Assembly (NCBI GenBank): GCA_964630265.1
Contig: CAZVRW010000008.1
Coordinates: forward strand, 11,472-75,471
Source: CAZBWP01 sp964630265
GTDB taxonomy: Bacteria > Pseudomonadota > Alphaproteobacteria > Rhodospirillales > Defluviicoccaceae
Direction of reading: 5' to 3'
Length of the DNA stretch: 64,000 nucleotides
Below are positions 33,054 through 45,626 of the stretch, in pieces. Within the stretch, counting starts at the first letter, position 1; every line of letters begins with the position of its first letter. Below the pieces are notes generated by a model. The model was not told where the DNA came from, made no database searches, and saw only the letters and a program-made list of their open reading frames with translations. The translations under genes were made by a program, and so were the position numbers.

Positions 33054-33405
33054 CCTGTTTCATCCTTCCCCGAAACCACGCTCTCTGCGCCGGACCGGCG
33101 GTGCACGTCGCATCCCCACTCCGACCGGTGCCGCGGTTTTACCCCGATTGTCATGCCGTGTGAAGGCAAGGCGGGCCTTGTGCAGAATCCCGATGCACTG
33201 CCGGCGAGACATGGTAAAAGTCGAGAAACACCATGATCGATCGCCCCTTTCTCCGTTAAGAGTGCTCTCCGGGTTCGCATCGATCGTCGCAGGGGCCTTG
33301 GCGACACCGTGCCACCGCCGCCCGTGAACGGTCTGCGTTGCCCGCCGACGACGTCCCGCTGGCGCGGGACCGACCCAAGGCTGCTACCAGGGAGGACCTT
33401 CAGCC
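33054..33405. promoter_or_regulatory. Divergent glgB-like/glgP intergenic region
   Basis: These 352 bp must contain the promoters of both genes. I see no clear hexamer pair or operator. A GGGAGGACC ribosome site precedes glgP. No gene is supported here. Confidence 0.5.
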
Positions 33406-35916
<2,511 letters not shown>

Positions 35917-35935
35917 GACGGCAACGGCGACACGT

Positions 35936-35975
35936 CGGCGGCACCTGGGGAGCCTTCGCTCCTAAGGTGCCGCCG
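35936..35975 (+). terminator. Hairpin after glgP
   Basis: CGGCGGCACCT (35936-35946) pairs perfectly with AGGTGCCGCCG (35965-35975), with a nested GGGAG/CTCC stem in the loop. It starts 20 bp after the glgP stop. There is no U tract, so it may terminate weakly or protect the mRNA end. Confidence 0.55.
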
Positions 35976-36207
35976 GCATCGTGCCGCCCAACGCCGACCG
36001 GCGCTTCGGCTCCACGAGGATCGGCAGTAAGTCTGGACCTGGGCTTTGCTGCGGTGCACACTGGGGCCCGGATCATGCGGTCGTCAGGTCGCACAATCCG
36101 TCAGCGGATCCCAAGTCACCGTCGGTCTCGCACGGATCGCAGCGAACGCCCGCCCGAAGCCCCGCATGTCGAACGGCGGGTCAGGAACACGCGAAAGAAG
36201 GCCGAGC

Positions 36208-37680
36208 ATGTATATCACGATGATTTCGTCAGAAATGGCCCCTGTCGCGAAGGTCGGCGGCCTGGGAGATGTCGTTTTCGGCCTCAGCCGCGAACTGGAG
36301 ATCCGCGGCAATGCCGTCGAAATCATCCTCCCGAAGTACGACTGTATGTGGTATGATGAGATTTGGGGTCTTCACAAGATATGGGAGGAGCTGTGGGTTC
36401 CATGGTTCGGCGGCGCCGTGCCGTGCAGCATCTGGTTCGGCTTCGTCCATGGCCGCAAGTGTTTCTTCATTGACCCGCACTCGAACGACGGTTTCTTCAC
36501 CCGCGGCTGCTTCTACGGTGAGCATGATGATATCATGCGCTTTGCTTTCTTCTGCAAAGCCGCCATGGAATTCATGTTGAAGGCGGACAAGCGGCCGGAC
36601 ATCATCCATTGCCACGACTGGCAGACCGGCCTGATTCCGGTGCTCCTTTACGAAATCTACAACCGCTATGGCATGGACCGACAGCGGGTCTGCTATACCA
36701 TTCACAACTTCAAACACCAGGGCATCACCGGCCCGCAGGTGTTGACCGCAACAGGGCTGAACCGGCCGGATTACTTTTTCCACAAGGACCGGCTCGGCGA
36801 CGATCACAATGACACCGCCATCAATTTGATGAAGGGTGGCATCGTCTACGCCAATTTCGTCAATACCGTCTCGCCGCACCACGCCTACGAGGCACAGCAT
36901 ACCGATCAGGGTCACGGACTCGGCCATGCGCTCGCCGTCCACGGCCACAAGTTCGGCGGCGTGCTCAACGGCGTCGACTACGACATCTGGAATCCGGAAA
37001 TCGACCGGTTCATTCCGTCGCACTACAATGTCTGGAACGTCGACGACAAATATCCGAACAAGGAAGCGTTGCGCGACCGTCTGTGGATGCGCCGGGACTT
37101 CAAGCCGCTGGTCGCCTACGTCGGCCGGCTTGACGCGCAGAAAGGCGTGCACTTGATCCAGCACGCCATGTTCTACTGCCTGGAGAACGGTGCGCAGTTC
37201 GTGCTGCTCGGCGCCGCCGGCGAGTCCGGCATCAACAATCACTTCTGGCAGCTCAAGCACCATTTGAACGACAACCCGGACTGCCATCTGGAAATCGGCT
37301 TCAACGAGCAACTGGCGCACCAGATCTACGCGGGCGCCGACATGATGGTGGTGCCGAGCCTGTTCGAGCCGTGCGGCCTCGCCCAGCTCATCGCCATGCG
37401 CTATGGCACGGTGCCGGTGGTGCGCGCCGTCGGCGGCCTCGTGGACACCGTCTACGATCGTGACACGTCGGAGCGGCCGCCGGAGGAGCGCAACGGCTAT
37501 GTCTTCAATGATGCGGATTTCCCGGGCATCGAGTCGGCGCTGCACCGCGCCATCGGCCTCTGGGGCTCTTATCCGAAGGAGTTCCGCCGACTGGTCACCA
37601 ACGGCATGGCCATGGATTTCTCCTGGGGCGCGTCCGGCTCGCACTACCTAGCGATCTACGAGCACATTCGCGCCCGCTGA
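36208..37680 (+). CDS. glgA: Glycogen synthase (GT5)
   Basis: The 490-residue protein has the GlgA signature KVGGLGDVVFGLSREL with Lys15, HCHDWQTGLIPVLL, TIHNFKHQG, NGVDYDIWNP, YVGRLDAQKG, and PSLFEPCGLAQLIAMRYG with the catalytic Glu. It elongates alpha-1,4-glucan from ADP- or UDP-glucose. The short MYITMISSEMAP start and the FGFVHGRKCFFIDPHS region place it in the type found in cyanobacteria and some alphaproteobacteria. I chose the ATG at 36208; the frame is open 54 codons upstream without similarity. It completes a glycogen turnover set with glgP. Confidence 0.95.
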   Translation: MYITMISSEMAPVAKVGGLGDVVFGLSRELEIRGNAVEIILPKYDCMWYDEIWGLHKIWEELWVPWFGGAVPCSIWFGFVHGRKCFFIDPHSNDGFFTRGCFYGEHDDIMRFAFFCKAAMEFMLKADKRPDIIHCHDWQTGLIPVLLYEIYNRYGMDRQRVCYTIHNFKHQGITGPQVLTATGLNRPDYFFHKDRLGDDHNDTAINLMKGGIVYANFVNTVSPHHAYEAQHTDQGHGLGHALAVHGHKFGGVLNGVDYDIWNPEIDRFIPSHYNVWNVDDKYPNKEALRDRLWMRRDFKPLVAYVGRLDAQKGVHLIQHAMFYCLENGAQFVLLGAAGESGINNHFWQLKHHLNDNPDCHLEIGFNEQLAHQIYAGADMMVVPSLFEPCGLAQLIAMRYGTVPVVRAVGGLVDTVYDRDTSERPPEERNGYVFNDADFPGIESALHRAIGLWGSYPKEFRRLVTNGMAMDFSWGASGSHYLAIYEHIRAR

Positions 37681-37747
37681 CCCGCCTCCCTATGCCGCCA
37701 ACGCGCCGGCCCGGGTGGGCAGTCCTCTGCCCACCCGCCGCGCGGGT

Positions 37748-37975
37748 CTACTGACGCGGAGTGATTTGGTAGTGGTTGGACAGCCAGCCGCCGGCGAGAC
37801 CGACGGCGCCGCCGATTCCCGCGCCCAACGCGGCGTTGCCGGCCATCGCTCCGATGGCGGCGCCACTGGCCGCGCCGACGGCGCCACCGGCGAGAGTTCG
37901 ATTCGCCTCGGGGCTCTCGCAAGCCCCGACGGCAAGCGCTGCAAGGAACGTGGTCGCTAAAGCTAACTGCTTCAT
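37748..37975 (-). CDS. Small glycine-zipper lipoprotein
   Basis: The 75-residue protein has a lipoprotein signal (LALATTFLAALAVGAC), with lipobox Cys19. A glycine-zipper region follows (GGAVGAASGAAIGAMAGNA, then GAGIGGAVGLAGG), like the YMGG/2TM family. Such proteins insert in or associate with the outer membrane. The function is unknown. Nothing suggests co-transcription with the next gene. Confidence 0.75.
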   Translation of the reverse strand: MKQLALATTFLAALAVGACESPEANRTLAGGAVGAASGAAIGAMAGNAALGAGIGGAVGLAGGWLSNHYQITPRQ

Positions 37976-38048
37976 GCCTCATGCTCCATCATAAGAAACT
38001 CACAAGCAAGTCATTGACGAGACCGTGACGGGACCAGGCGTCCCGACG

Positions 38049-38435
38049 TCATTTGCACGGGTAGTTGGCCGACCAAGCACGAAACAATGCGTCGATGGCA
38101 CCTTCGTTCAACGCTTGGGGATGTGAGCGGGCCCAGGAGACGAAAACCCGGACGCCGTCCTCACGAGTCGTGTCGGGCGGCGGACAGACGGCGCGCCCCA
38201 GTCGTGGCGCCACCGCCTCGTGCATGCGGTAGGCGCCGATGACGATGCCGTGGCACATGTGGATGGCGTCGCGGGCGAATCTGTCACCGGGGGCGGGATC
38301 GCACAATTTGAGCAGATCTGCCGCCGTTTCGATCACGAAGTGTTCTTCCGAAAGCTGGTCCGCAGTCGCCGAGTGGGGGACGAAAAGCGCGCCCGACACC
38401 AGCACGGCGGCCGCCAAGGCCGCGAGAGAGCGCAT
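38049..38435 (-). CDS. Rap1a/Tai-family exported protein
   Basis: The 128-residue protein has a signal peptide (ending SATA) and the Rap1a/Tai pattern: HMCHGIVIGAYRMHEA, then CPPPDTTREDGVRVFVSWARSHPQ, and a C-terminal AWSANYPC. The three paired cysteines fit. Members include type VI immunity proteins, but many are unassigned, and no toxin gene is next to it. The start at 38435 has a perfect AGGAGG six bases upstream. Confidence 0.78.
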   Translation of the reverse strand: MRSLAALAAAVLVSGALFVPHSATADQLSEEHFVIETAADLLKLCDPAPGDRFARDAIHMCHGIVIGAYRMHEAVAPRLGRAVCPPPDTTREDGVRVFVSWARSHPQALNEGAIDALFRAWSANYPCK

Positions 38436-38584
38436 GATTCCTCCTGAGCTCCATTGTTTTGATGGATGGTCATCGACGCGGCGGCGAAATCGGCCAGCGG
38501 CTCGCGCCGCCCGCAGCGTCACGTCACCCTAGTCCAGCTCCCGGCCGGAGCCAACGGGAATCCGCCGCGCCTCGGGGGCGGGCG

Positions 38585-39481
38585 TCAGTCGGCGAGGAGC
38601 ACCGCCCGGCACTCTTGCGGCAGTTCGGCCAGGGTGACGCGGCGGCGGGGACCCGAATATCGGGCGATCGCCTCGGCCTTCTGCCGCGCCTCGTCCGAGA
38701 ACCACCAGGCGAGGCTCCCGTCGCAGCCGTCGCCCGGCGGCACCGGCGCCTGGTCGACGCAGCCACTGGCATCCGCCGGACAGCGCAGCCGAATGTGAAA
38801 GTGATAATGGTGGCCCCACCAAGGGCGGATCTTGGCCAGCCATGTCCGATCGCCGCGCACCGACTCGCACAGCGCCTGCTTGATCGCTGGATGGACGAAG
38901 ATGCGCGCCACCTCCGGGGCCTCGGATGCCGTCCGCAACAGTGCAGTCGGCCGGCCGTCCCAAAGCCGCCGATCCACCGCCCAGCCGCTGTCGTCCAGCA
39001 GGGAGACGGCGGAGAGGCCCTCCCGTTCCTCGCTGCTGAGACGCCGGTTCGGCGCCGCCAGAAACCAGATGTCGGCATCCAGGCCGAGCTGATGGCTGGC
39101 ATGCCCGGAGCGCATCGGACCGCCCCGCGGCTGGGCGAGGTCGCCGATCAGCAGACCCGGATGGCCCGCCGCCCGGACGCGCTCCGAAAAGTCATCGAGG
39201 AAGCGAATCAGCACGGGGTGGCCATAGAAGCGGTCCCGCGACGGTCGCATCACCTGATGGCCGGGACCGTCGAGCGGCAGCGCCTGGGTGCCGGCGACGC
39301 ACCCGCGCGTATAAGTGCCGAAGACGTCCGGCCGCTGTTGCGCCGGGCCGTCGACCTCCCACCATTCCGGCACGGTGTCAGCACCCGCCGGCGCGGTGGC
39401 CATCACCAGCATGGCGAAACACAAGACGGCGTATCGGCGCCAAGCTCCGCGTTGCTCCGCCCCCATCCCATCGCGCATCAT
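38585..39481 (-). CDS. mepA: Penicillin-insensitive murein endopeptidase MepA
   Basis: The 298-residue exported protein has a signal segment ending APAGADT. It carries the MepA zinc motifs: GPMRSGHASHQLGLDADIWF and WWGHHYHFHIRLRC. It cleaves D-Ala-meso-DAP cross-links in peptidoglycan. Several cysteines that form disulfides in the family (RGCVAG, LCESV, LRCPAD, GCVDQ) are kept. A second ATG one codon in is equally possible as the start. It diverges from the enoyl-CoA hydratase gene. Confidence 0.93.
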   Translation of the reverse strand: MMRDGMGAEQRGAWRRYAVLCFAMLVMATAPAGADTVPEWWEVDGPAQQRPDVFGTYTRGCVAGTQALPLDGPGHQVMRPSRDRFYGHPVLIRFLDDFSERVRAAGHPGLLIGDLAQPRGGPMRSGHASHQLGLDADIWFLAAPNRRLSSEEREGLSAVSLLDDSGWAVDRRLWDGRPTALLRTASEAPEVARIFVHPAIKQALCESVRGDRTWLAKIRPWWGHHYHFHIRLRCPADASGCVDQAPVPPGDGCDGSLAWWFSDEARQKAEAIARYSGPRRRVTLAELPQECRAVLLAD

Positions 39482-39613
39482 CGAACGGCGCCTCTGTCGC
39501 TCAGGAAACGATCCACATATCGTCCTTCACGCCGATCGATTTGTCCAGTGTCCGGTACGAACGCGAGCGCCGATGATCGGCCGGCGACGGACGACCACCC
39601 GGGAGACCCCGTC

Positions 39614-40399
39614 ATGACCGAGACCACGCTCAGATTCGAACTCGCCGACCATGTCGCGCGCCTCACCCTCGACCGACCGGAGGCCAACGCCCTCGACCTG
39701 GACCTTGCCCGCGCACTGATGCAGGCGGCCATGCGGTGCGATCACGACCCGGAGGTGCGAGCGGTGCTGTTGACCGGCGCCGGGCGGTTCTTCTGTGCCG
39801 GCGGCGACCTCCGGGCAATGACCGGATACGGCGCGGCGCTGCCGACGGGTTTGAAGGAACTCACCGTCTACCTGCACGCCGCGGTCAGCCACTTCGTCCG
39901 CATGCGCGCCCCCCTGGTGATAGCCGTCAACGGCGCCGCCGCCGGCGCCGGCATGAGCCTCGCCGCCGCGGGCGACCTGGTGCTCGCCGCCGAATCCGCC
40001 ACCTTCACCATGGCCTATACGGCGGCGGGGCTGGTCCCGGACGGGGCGGCCACCTGGCTGCTGCCGCGCCTCATCGGCCTTCGCCGGACCCAGGAGCTGA
40101 TGCTGACCAACCGCCGGCTCACCGCGCCCGAGGCCCACGCGTGGGGCCTGGTGACGCGCGTCGTCGCCGATGACCGGCTCGCCGACGAGGCGGCGACGCT
40201 GGCGGCGAGCATCGCCCGCGGTCCGACCGTGGCGTTCGGAGGTGTCAAGCGGCTGTTGTGCGAGAGCTTCGCCGGGGGGCTCGAAAGCCGCATGGAGGCG
40301 GAAGGCCGCGGCATCGCCGCCGTTGCCGGGACCACCGATGGCCGTGAGGGCATCGCGGCGTTCCTGGAGCGCCGCCGTCCGACCTTCCGCGGCGTCTGA
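39614..40399 (+). CDS. Enoyl-CoA hydratase/isomerase family protein
   Basis: The 261-residue crotonase-fold protein has LTLDRPEANALDLDLARAL, the oxyanion-hole segment GRFFCAGGDLRAM, PLVIAVNGAAAGAGMSLA and AYTAAGLVPDGAATWLLPRLIG. The first catalytic Glu of hydratases is replaced by Ala (GAAAGAGMS), and the second position is Asp in VPDGAATW. It therefore looks like an isomerase-type enzyme. The substrate is unknown. It converges on the GGDEF-EAL gene. Confidence 0.88.
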   Translation: MTETTLRFELADHVARLTLDRPEANALDLDLARALMQAAMRCDHDPEVRAVLLTGAGRFFCAGGDLRAMTGYGAALPTGLKELTVYLHAAVSHFVRMRAPLVIAVNGAAAGAGMSLAAAGDLVLAAESATFTMAYTAAGLVPDGAATWLLPRLIGLRRTQELMLTNRRLTAPEAHAWGLVTRVVADDRLADEAATLAASIARGPTVAFGGVKRLLCESFAGGLESRMEAEGRGIAAVAGTTDGREGIAAFLERRRPTFRGV

Positions 40400-40427
40400 G
40401 AGGTGGGTGGCGGCGCGGCGCGGCGGG

Positions 40428-43400
40428 TCACGAGGTGACTGCGGCCACCCCTTGGTCTGTGCTGATGACGTGGAGCGGCTGCGGCTCGCCGAAGGCGTAG
40501 CCTTGGGCACGATCGATGCCGAGCTCGCGCAAGCGGTCGACGACCGCCGCGTTGTGGGCATATTCGCCGACCGTCTCGATCCCCATGCTCCGGCCGGCGG
40601 TCTGCACCGCAGCGACGAACGCGGCATCGACGCTGTTGTCCACCACGTCACGCACGAAGCTGCCGTCGACCTTCAGGAAATCCGCCGGTACCGCGCGGAG
40701 ATGGGCGAAGGAGGACGGGCCGGCTCCGAAGTCGTCGAGCGCCACCCGCGCCCCCAGCGCCTTCAGGTCGCGCGCCAGCATTGCGGCATTGCCGACATTG
40801 CGGGCGGTCAGCGTTTCCGCGAAGTCGAAACACAGACGGTGCGGCGCAATGCCGTAGCGATCGAACCGTGAGGCGATGAAGCCCGTCATCTCCGGATCAT
40901 TGATGGAATTGCCCGAAAGGTTGATCGCCAGTCCAACGGCCGATCGTCCCTCCAATTCGCTCGCGAGGAAGGCGATGGCGGTGTCGATCACCCAACGATC
41001 GATCGCTCCCATGAGGCCGAAGCGGTCGGCCGCCGAAACGAAGGCATCGGGCCCGACGACGTCACCGTCGCTGTCGACGAGGCGGAGCAGCACCTCCCAC
41101 AGATCGGTGGTGCCGGTTCGCTCGGACAGCACCACCATCGGCTGGCAAAAGAGCCGAAAGCGCCGCTCATCCAGCGCCGACTGCAATCGGCTGGCAAGCA
41201 GCACCTCGCCGTGTCCCGGCGAGACCTCGGCCGCGCCCCGGCGGACGTAATGCACCCGGTTGCCGCCCGCCTGCTTGGCAGCGTAGCAGGCCAGATCAGC
41301 GCGTGTCAGCACCTGCGCGGCATCCTCGGAGTCCGGTCCGATGGGCACGACGCCGACGCTGACGCCGATCCGGAAGCTCCGGTCGTTCCAGACGAACCGA
41401 TGATCGCGAATGGTGGCGACGATGGTCTCGGCGATCTTGATGGCTTCCTCGAGCGCACAGGCATCGAGCAACAGCGCGAACTCGTCGCCGCCGAGCCGCG
41501 CGAAGGTGTCGCGCTCCCGGAACTTGCCGACGAACAGCCCGCGAATCTGCGCCAGCAAGGCATCGCCGGCGGCGTGTCCGGCGGCGTCGTTGACGCATTT
41601 GAACGCGTCCAGATCAAGGAAACAGACCGCGTGATTCCAGCCGTGGGCGCGGGCGCTGGCCACCGCGCGTTCCAGGCGACGAGCGAATTCCCGCCGGTTG
41701 ACCAAACCGGTCAGCGGATCGTGCGACGCCTCATGCGCCAGTTGCCGCGTCCGCCTGCGGATCTCGGTGACATCACGAAACACCAGCACGGCGCCGATCA
41801 GCCCGCCGGTGCGGGCGCGGATCGACGATGCGACCATGTCGATCGCGTGGTCGACGCCGCGCCGGCAGACGAGCAAAACCGGCCGCGCCGGCACCAGCGG
41901 TGTCGCCGCCGCGAGGCACTCGGCCAACGGATCGGAGGCCGCTTCGCCGGTTTGCTCGTCGACCAGTCGGACCACGTCGAGCAGTGACCGGCCGCGCGCC
42001 TCGTCCAGGGTCCAACCGGTGAGCCGTTCGGCGACCGGGTTCAAATAGTCGATGCGCCCCGCCGCATCGGTGGAAATCACCGCGTCGCCGATGGCATGCA
42101 GCGTCACCTCGGCCCGCTCCTTCTCGGCGAACAGCGCGTCTTCGCTGAGCTTGCGGTCAGTGATGTCGAGGACGGAACCGATGACGCGCTGCGGTCCGCC
42201 AGCGGTGTCACGCAGCACTTCCCCGCGGCTGCTCACGAGCCGAATACCGCCGTCCGGGCGGACGACGCGGAGCTCGGTGGCATACGTCAAATCTCCCGCC
42301 AGCGCTTCCGCCAACGCCGCCTCGACGCGGGGACGATCCGCCGGATGGATGGCATCCATGACCCGCTGGATCGTCGGCTCGAAGATGCCGGGCGCGTAGC
42401 CGAAGATCAGAAAGTGCTCATCGGACCATGCGCATCGCCCGGTCGCGATGTCCCATGACCAGCTGCCGAAATGGGCGATGCGCTCGGCAGTCTTGAGCAG
42501 ATCCTGGCTTTCGCGCAAGGCTCGCTCATTGGCATGGCGCGCCGTCACATCGACGACCAGGACATAAAACCCCTGCACCGTGCCGTCGTCGGCGATGTCG
42601 GGGGTGTAGGTCACCTCGTTGCGTCGCGTTCCGGCGGCGGCGGCGAGGACGTATTCGTAGCGAACCTCGCGGCCCGCCAGCACCTCGTCGATGTACGGCG
42701 CGATGTCGCGGAAGACGTCGCCGCCGAGCAGCTCGCGGGCATGCAGGCCGATGATCTCGTCGATCGGCCGGCCGAAGTCGCGTTCATAGGCGTGGTTGAC
42801 GAACCGGTACACGCAGTCGCGATCGAGATAGGCGATGCGCGCCGGCAGAGCGTTGGCGATGCGGTTGGACCGGGCTTCGCTTTCGGCCAGCTTCCGCTCG
42901 GCCGTGCGCCGCGCCGTCACGTCGGTCCCGAGCGAAATGAAATAGCGGGGCCGGCCGTCGGTATCGAAGAAGCCCCGGTCGTCCCAGAGGTGCCAGTGCA
43001 CCGCACCCGACGCATCGCGCACCGCGTGCTCGATCAAGCGCGAGGGCGCCTCGGGCGAGATGGCGGCCAGATGGGCAAGCGCCGGTTCACGGTCGGCCGG
43101 GTCGAGCAGGTCGAGAAACCGACAACCGATCATCGCCTCCGGTCGGGTGCCGAAGAAACGGGCGTAGGCCGTGTTGACGAAGGTCAACGTCGTGTCCGGC
43201 AGATATCGGCAGATCAGCGCCGGATGGTGCTCGACGAGGTAGCGATAGATGTCCGGCGTCACGCCCGCGTCGCCGCCATCTTCGCTGGCGTCTTCGCGGG
43301 CGACGAGCCGCAGCAGCCAGGGGCCGGCACCGTCGAGGGCGGTCAGTTCGGCCGGCAGCACCGGTCCATCGGCGACGCGAAAACCGACGCGTCGCGTCCG

Positions 43401-43694
43401 GCACACGGTATCGTCGTCGGCGGCGCCGGACGCCGCTTGGTTGGTGGCGGCGCCCAATGCAGCAAGGTCGTCGGCACCAGCGAGACAGGCTGCCAACGGC
43501 GTTCCCAGCAACGTCTCGCCCGCCACGCCACTCGCCGTCGCCAGTCCGCGGCTCACGGCAACGATCCGCGGCACGCCATCGTCCGCCGTTCGGTCCGCCA
43601 ACAGGACCGGTTGATCCAAAACCTCAAAGGCCTTACGCCACGCGCCTGTCATTGCCGCCTCCGAGCGAACTGGAGCATCCGGAAGGTCAGGCAT
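40428..43694 (-). CDS. PAS-GGDEF-EAL cyclic-di-GMP signalling protein
   Basis: The 1088-residue protein has several N-terminal PAS/PAC domains: around 155-270 (ALICRYLPDTTLTFVNTAYA), 280-390, 400-520 and 530-655. A GGDEF domain follows with an intact GGDEF at 735-739, then a C-terminal EAL domain. The EAL motif reads EVL at 867-869, but the other metal and substrate residues (NLSGNS, ALDDFGAG, KVDGSFV, AQGYAFG) are retained, as in the EVLLR class. No membrane span or signal peptide is visible, so it is a cytosolic sensor. It probably makes and/or degrades c-di-GMP in response to a PAS input. Confidence 0.92.
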   Translation of the reverse strand: MPDLPDAPVRSEAAMTGAWRKAFEVLDQPVLLADRTADDGVPRIVAVSRGLATASGVAGETLLGTPLAACLAGADDLAALGAATNQAASGAADDDTVCRTRRVGFRVADGPVLPAELTALDGAGPWLLRLVAREDASEDGGDAGVTPDIYRYLVEHHPALICRYLPDTTLTFVNTAYARFFGTRPEAMIGCRFLDLLDPADREPALAHLAAISPEAPSRLIEHAVRDASGAVHWHLWDDRGFFDTDGRPRYFISLGTDVTARRTAERKLAESEARSNRIANALPARIAYLDRDCVYRFVNHAYERDFGRPIDEIIGLHARELLGGDVFRDIAPYIDEVLAGREVRYEYVLAAAAGTRRNEVTYTPDIADDGTVQGFYVLVVDVTARHANERALRESQDLLKTAERIAHFGSWSWDIATGRCAWSDEHFLIFGYAPGIFEPTIQRVMDAIHPADRPRVEAALAEALAGDLTYATELRVVRPDGGIRLVSSRGEVLRDTAGGPQRVIGSVLDITDRKLSEDALFAEKERAEVTLHAIGDAVISTDAAGRIDYLNPVAERLTGWTLDEARGRSLLDVVRLVDEQTGEAASDPLAECLAAATPLVPARPVLLVCRRGVDHAIDMVASSIRARTGGLIGAVLVFRDVTEIRRRTRQLAHEASHDPLTGLVNRREFARRLERAVASARAHGWNHAVCFLDLDAFKCVNDAAGHAAGDALLAQIRGLFVGKFRERDTFARLGGDEFALLLDACALEEAIKIAETIVATIRDHRFVWNDRSFRIGVSVGVVPIGPDSEDAAQVLTRADLACYAAKQAGGNRVHYVRRGAAEVSPGHGEVLLASRLQSALDERRFRLFCQPMVVLSERTGTTDLWEVLLRLVDSDGDVVGPDAFVSAADRFGLMGAIDRWVIDTAIAFLASELEGRSAVGLAINLSGNSINDPEMTGFIASRFDRYGIAPHRLCFDFAETLTARNVGNAAMLARDLKALGARVALDDFGAGPSSFAHLRAVPADFLKVDGSFVRDVVDNSVDAAFVAAVQTAGRSMGIETVGEYAHNAAVVDRLRELGIDRAQGYAFGEPQPLHVISTDQGVAAVTS

Positions 43695-43982
43695 CGGTGG
43701 ACGTCATCGACGCGGCACGCTGTCGCGAACGGCAGAACCCAAACCGACCCACCCCAAATTATGGCCCAAATGGGCTATATCGGCAAGCGTCATCTCGCGA
43801 ACCGGGGCAGTCCTTCCACAACCTTTGATAAAACAACGGAAAACAGGCGACGGATCGACACGCCGTCCCCTGCCCCCACCGGTTGGGTGAACGATTGTTC
43901 ATGAATCGGCAAGGACAACGCAAGGTCTTCGCGTCATCTTCGGGTGATCAATTCCACGCCTTGCAACTGAGGGTTTTACAGC

Positions 43983-45482
43983 ATGACAAAAACCTTGTCT
44001 TCTCGTGGTATCTTGCCGATACGCCGTGTTGGCGGTGCCGCGATGGCCGCAGTCCTTGCGGTCGGCCTGCTCGCCGATCCGGGCGTCGCGGCGGCCCGAT
44101 CGACGCCGGGCAGTTTCGCGGATCTGGTGGAAACCGTCGGCCCAGCGGTGGTCCAGATCACGACCACCGGGACCGCCTCGGCCCGCGCCGTCGGCCCCGC
44201 CGAGGTGCCGGAGGCGTTTCGCCAGGGACCGTTCAAGGAGTTTTTCGAACGGTTTTTCGGCCATCAAATGCCGGAGAGTGAGCCGCGCCCGCAGCCCCGA
44301 ACGTCCGGACTCGGCTCCGGCTTCATCGTTGATGCCGATGGCCACGTGGTCACCAACAACCACGTCATCGCCAACGCCAGCGCCATCACCGTGAAACTGA
44401 CCGACGGCCGCGAACTCACCGCCGACGTCGTCGGCATCGATCAGAAGACCGATCTCGCGGTGCTGCGCGTCGACACCGATGCGCCGCTGCCAACCGTCAC
44501 CTGGGGTGAGTCCGATTCGCTCCGCGTCGGCGACTGGGTGGTCGCCGTGGGCAACCCCTTCGGCCTGGATGGCACGGCCACCGCCGGGATCGTTTCCGCC
44601 CGTGGGCGCAACATCGGTGCCGGCCCGTACGACGACTTCATCCAGATCGACGCACCGATCAATCGCGGCAACTCCGGTGGCCCGCTGTTCGATGCTGACG
44701 GCCGCGTCGTCGGCGTCAACACGGCGATCTTCAGCCCGTCTGGTGGCAACGTGGGCATCGGCTTCGCCATCCCGGCGGCCATCGCTCGCGACGTCGTCGC
44801 CCAACTGATCGATACGGGCGAGGTCAAGCGCGGCTGGCTCGGGGTGATGATTCAGCCGGTCACGCCGGATATCGCGGAGAGCCTAGGGCTGGACGAGCCC
44901 GTCGGCGCCCTGGTCGCCCGCGTCGAACCGGACAGCCCCGCGGCACGGGGCGGCCTGCGCGCCGGCGACGTCATCGTTGCCTTCGACGGCCAAGCCATCG
45001 ACACCGTCCGCGACCTGTCGCTGGCCGCCGCGAGCACCAAGGCCGGCAGCACCACAGCGGTAACGGTGCGGCGCAACGACGCGCCGGTGACCCTGGATGT
45101 GACCATCGGCGCAGCCCCCACCAGCATCGCCGCGGCGCGGCCGGGTGCCGGCGATGCGCCCCAGACGGATGAAGCCCAAACGGTGGAGGGCATGGGCCTG
45201 GCCGTCGCCGGTCTGGACGACGGCACCCGCGCCCGCTTCGGTGTCGCCCCGGACACCGCCGGGGTCGTCATCGTTGACGTCGATGCCGACGCCGATGCCG
45301 CGCGCAAGGGGCTCCGCCCCGGCGATGTCATCACCCAGGCGGGCGGTGTCGAGGTCGTCACGCCGGCCGACCTGAAGGAGGCGGTGACGGCGGCGCAGTC
45401 CGCCGACCGGGGCAGCGTCCTGGTGCTGATCGAGCGTGACGGCATGACCCGGTTCGTCGCCCTGTCGCTCGCCGACGCCTGA
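43983..45482 (+). CDS. degP: Do/DegP-type periplasmic serine protease
   Basis: The 499-residue protein has a signal segment ending GVAAARS. Its trypsin-like domain has triad residues His127 (VTNNHVIA), Asp157 (KTDLAVLRV) and Ser231 (RGNSGGPLFD). Two PDZ domains follow (about 285-380 and 400-495). It degrades or refolds misfolded periplasmic proteins. The FFERFFGHQMP insert is typical of DegP/DegQ. A strong terminator follows, and a two-component system lies next on the same strand. Confidence 0.95.
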   Translation: MTKTLSSRGILPIRRVGGAAMAAVLAVGLLADPGVAAARSTPGSFADLVETVGPAVVQITTTGTASARAVGPAEVPEAFRQGPFKEFFERFFGHQMPESEPRPQPRTSGLGSGFIVDADGHVVTNNHVIANASAITVKLTDGRELTADVVGIDQKTDLAVLRVDTDAPLPTVTWGESDSLRVGDWVVAVGNPFGLDGTATAGIVSARGRNIGAGPYDDFIQIDAPINRGNSGGPLFDADGRVVGVNTAIFSPSGGNVGIGFAIPAAIARDVVAQLIDTGEVKRGWLGVMIQPVTPDIAESLGLDEPVGALVARVEPDSPAARGGLRAGDVIVAFDGQAIDTVRDLSLAAASTKAGSTTAVTVRRNDAPVTLDVTIGAAPTSIAAARPGAGDAPQTDEAQTVEGMGLAVAGLDDGTRARFGVAPDTAGVVIVDVDADADAARKGLRPGDVITQAGGVEVVTPADLKEAVTAAQSADRGSVLVLIERDGMTRFVALSLADA

Positions 45483-45547
45483 CTGCAGAGATCGTTCCGG
45501 CTCGTCCCCGCCGGACGAGCGGGCGGCGAAGTTCCCACGCCGCCCGG

Positions 45548-45585
45548 AGACCCCGCTTCGCCCCCCACGGAGCGGGGTCTTTTTT
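45548..45585 (+). terminator. Rho-independent terminator after degP
   Basis: AGACCCCGCT (45548-45557) pairs perfectly with AGCGGGGTCT (45571-45580), followed by six T. It lies 66 bp after the degP stop and 42 bp before the response-regulator start, so the two units are probably transcribed separately. Confidence 0.9.
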
Positions 45586-45626
45586 CTCCGCCGCCGCGGC
45601 GGTTTTTCGCTGATATAGTCCGGTTC

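Noticed and set aside
41094..41096. EVL instead of EAL as a sign of an inactive phosphodiesterase
   Set aside because: The other metal and substrate residues are kept, and EVLLR is a common variant in active or presumably active EAL proteins, so inactivity cannot be claimed.
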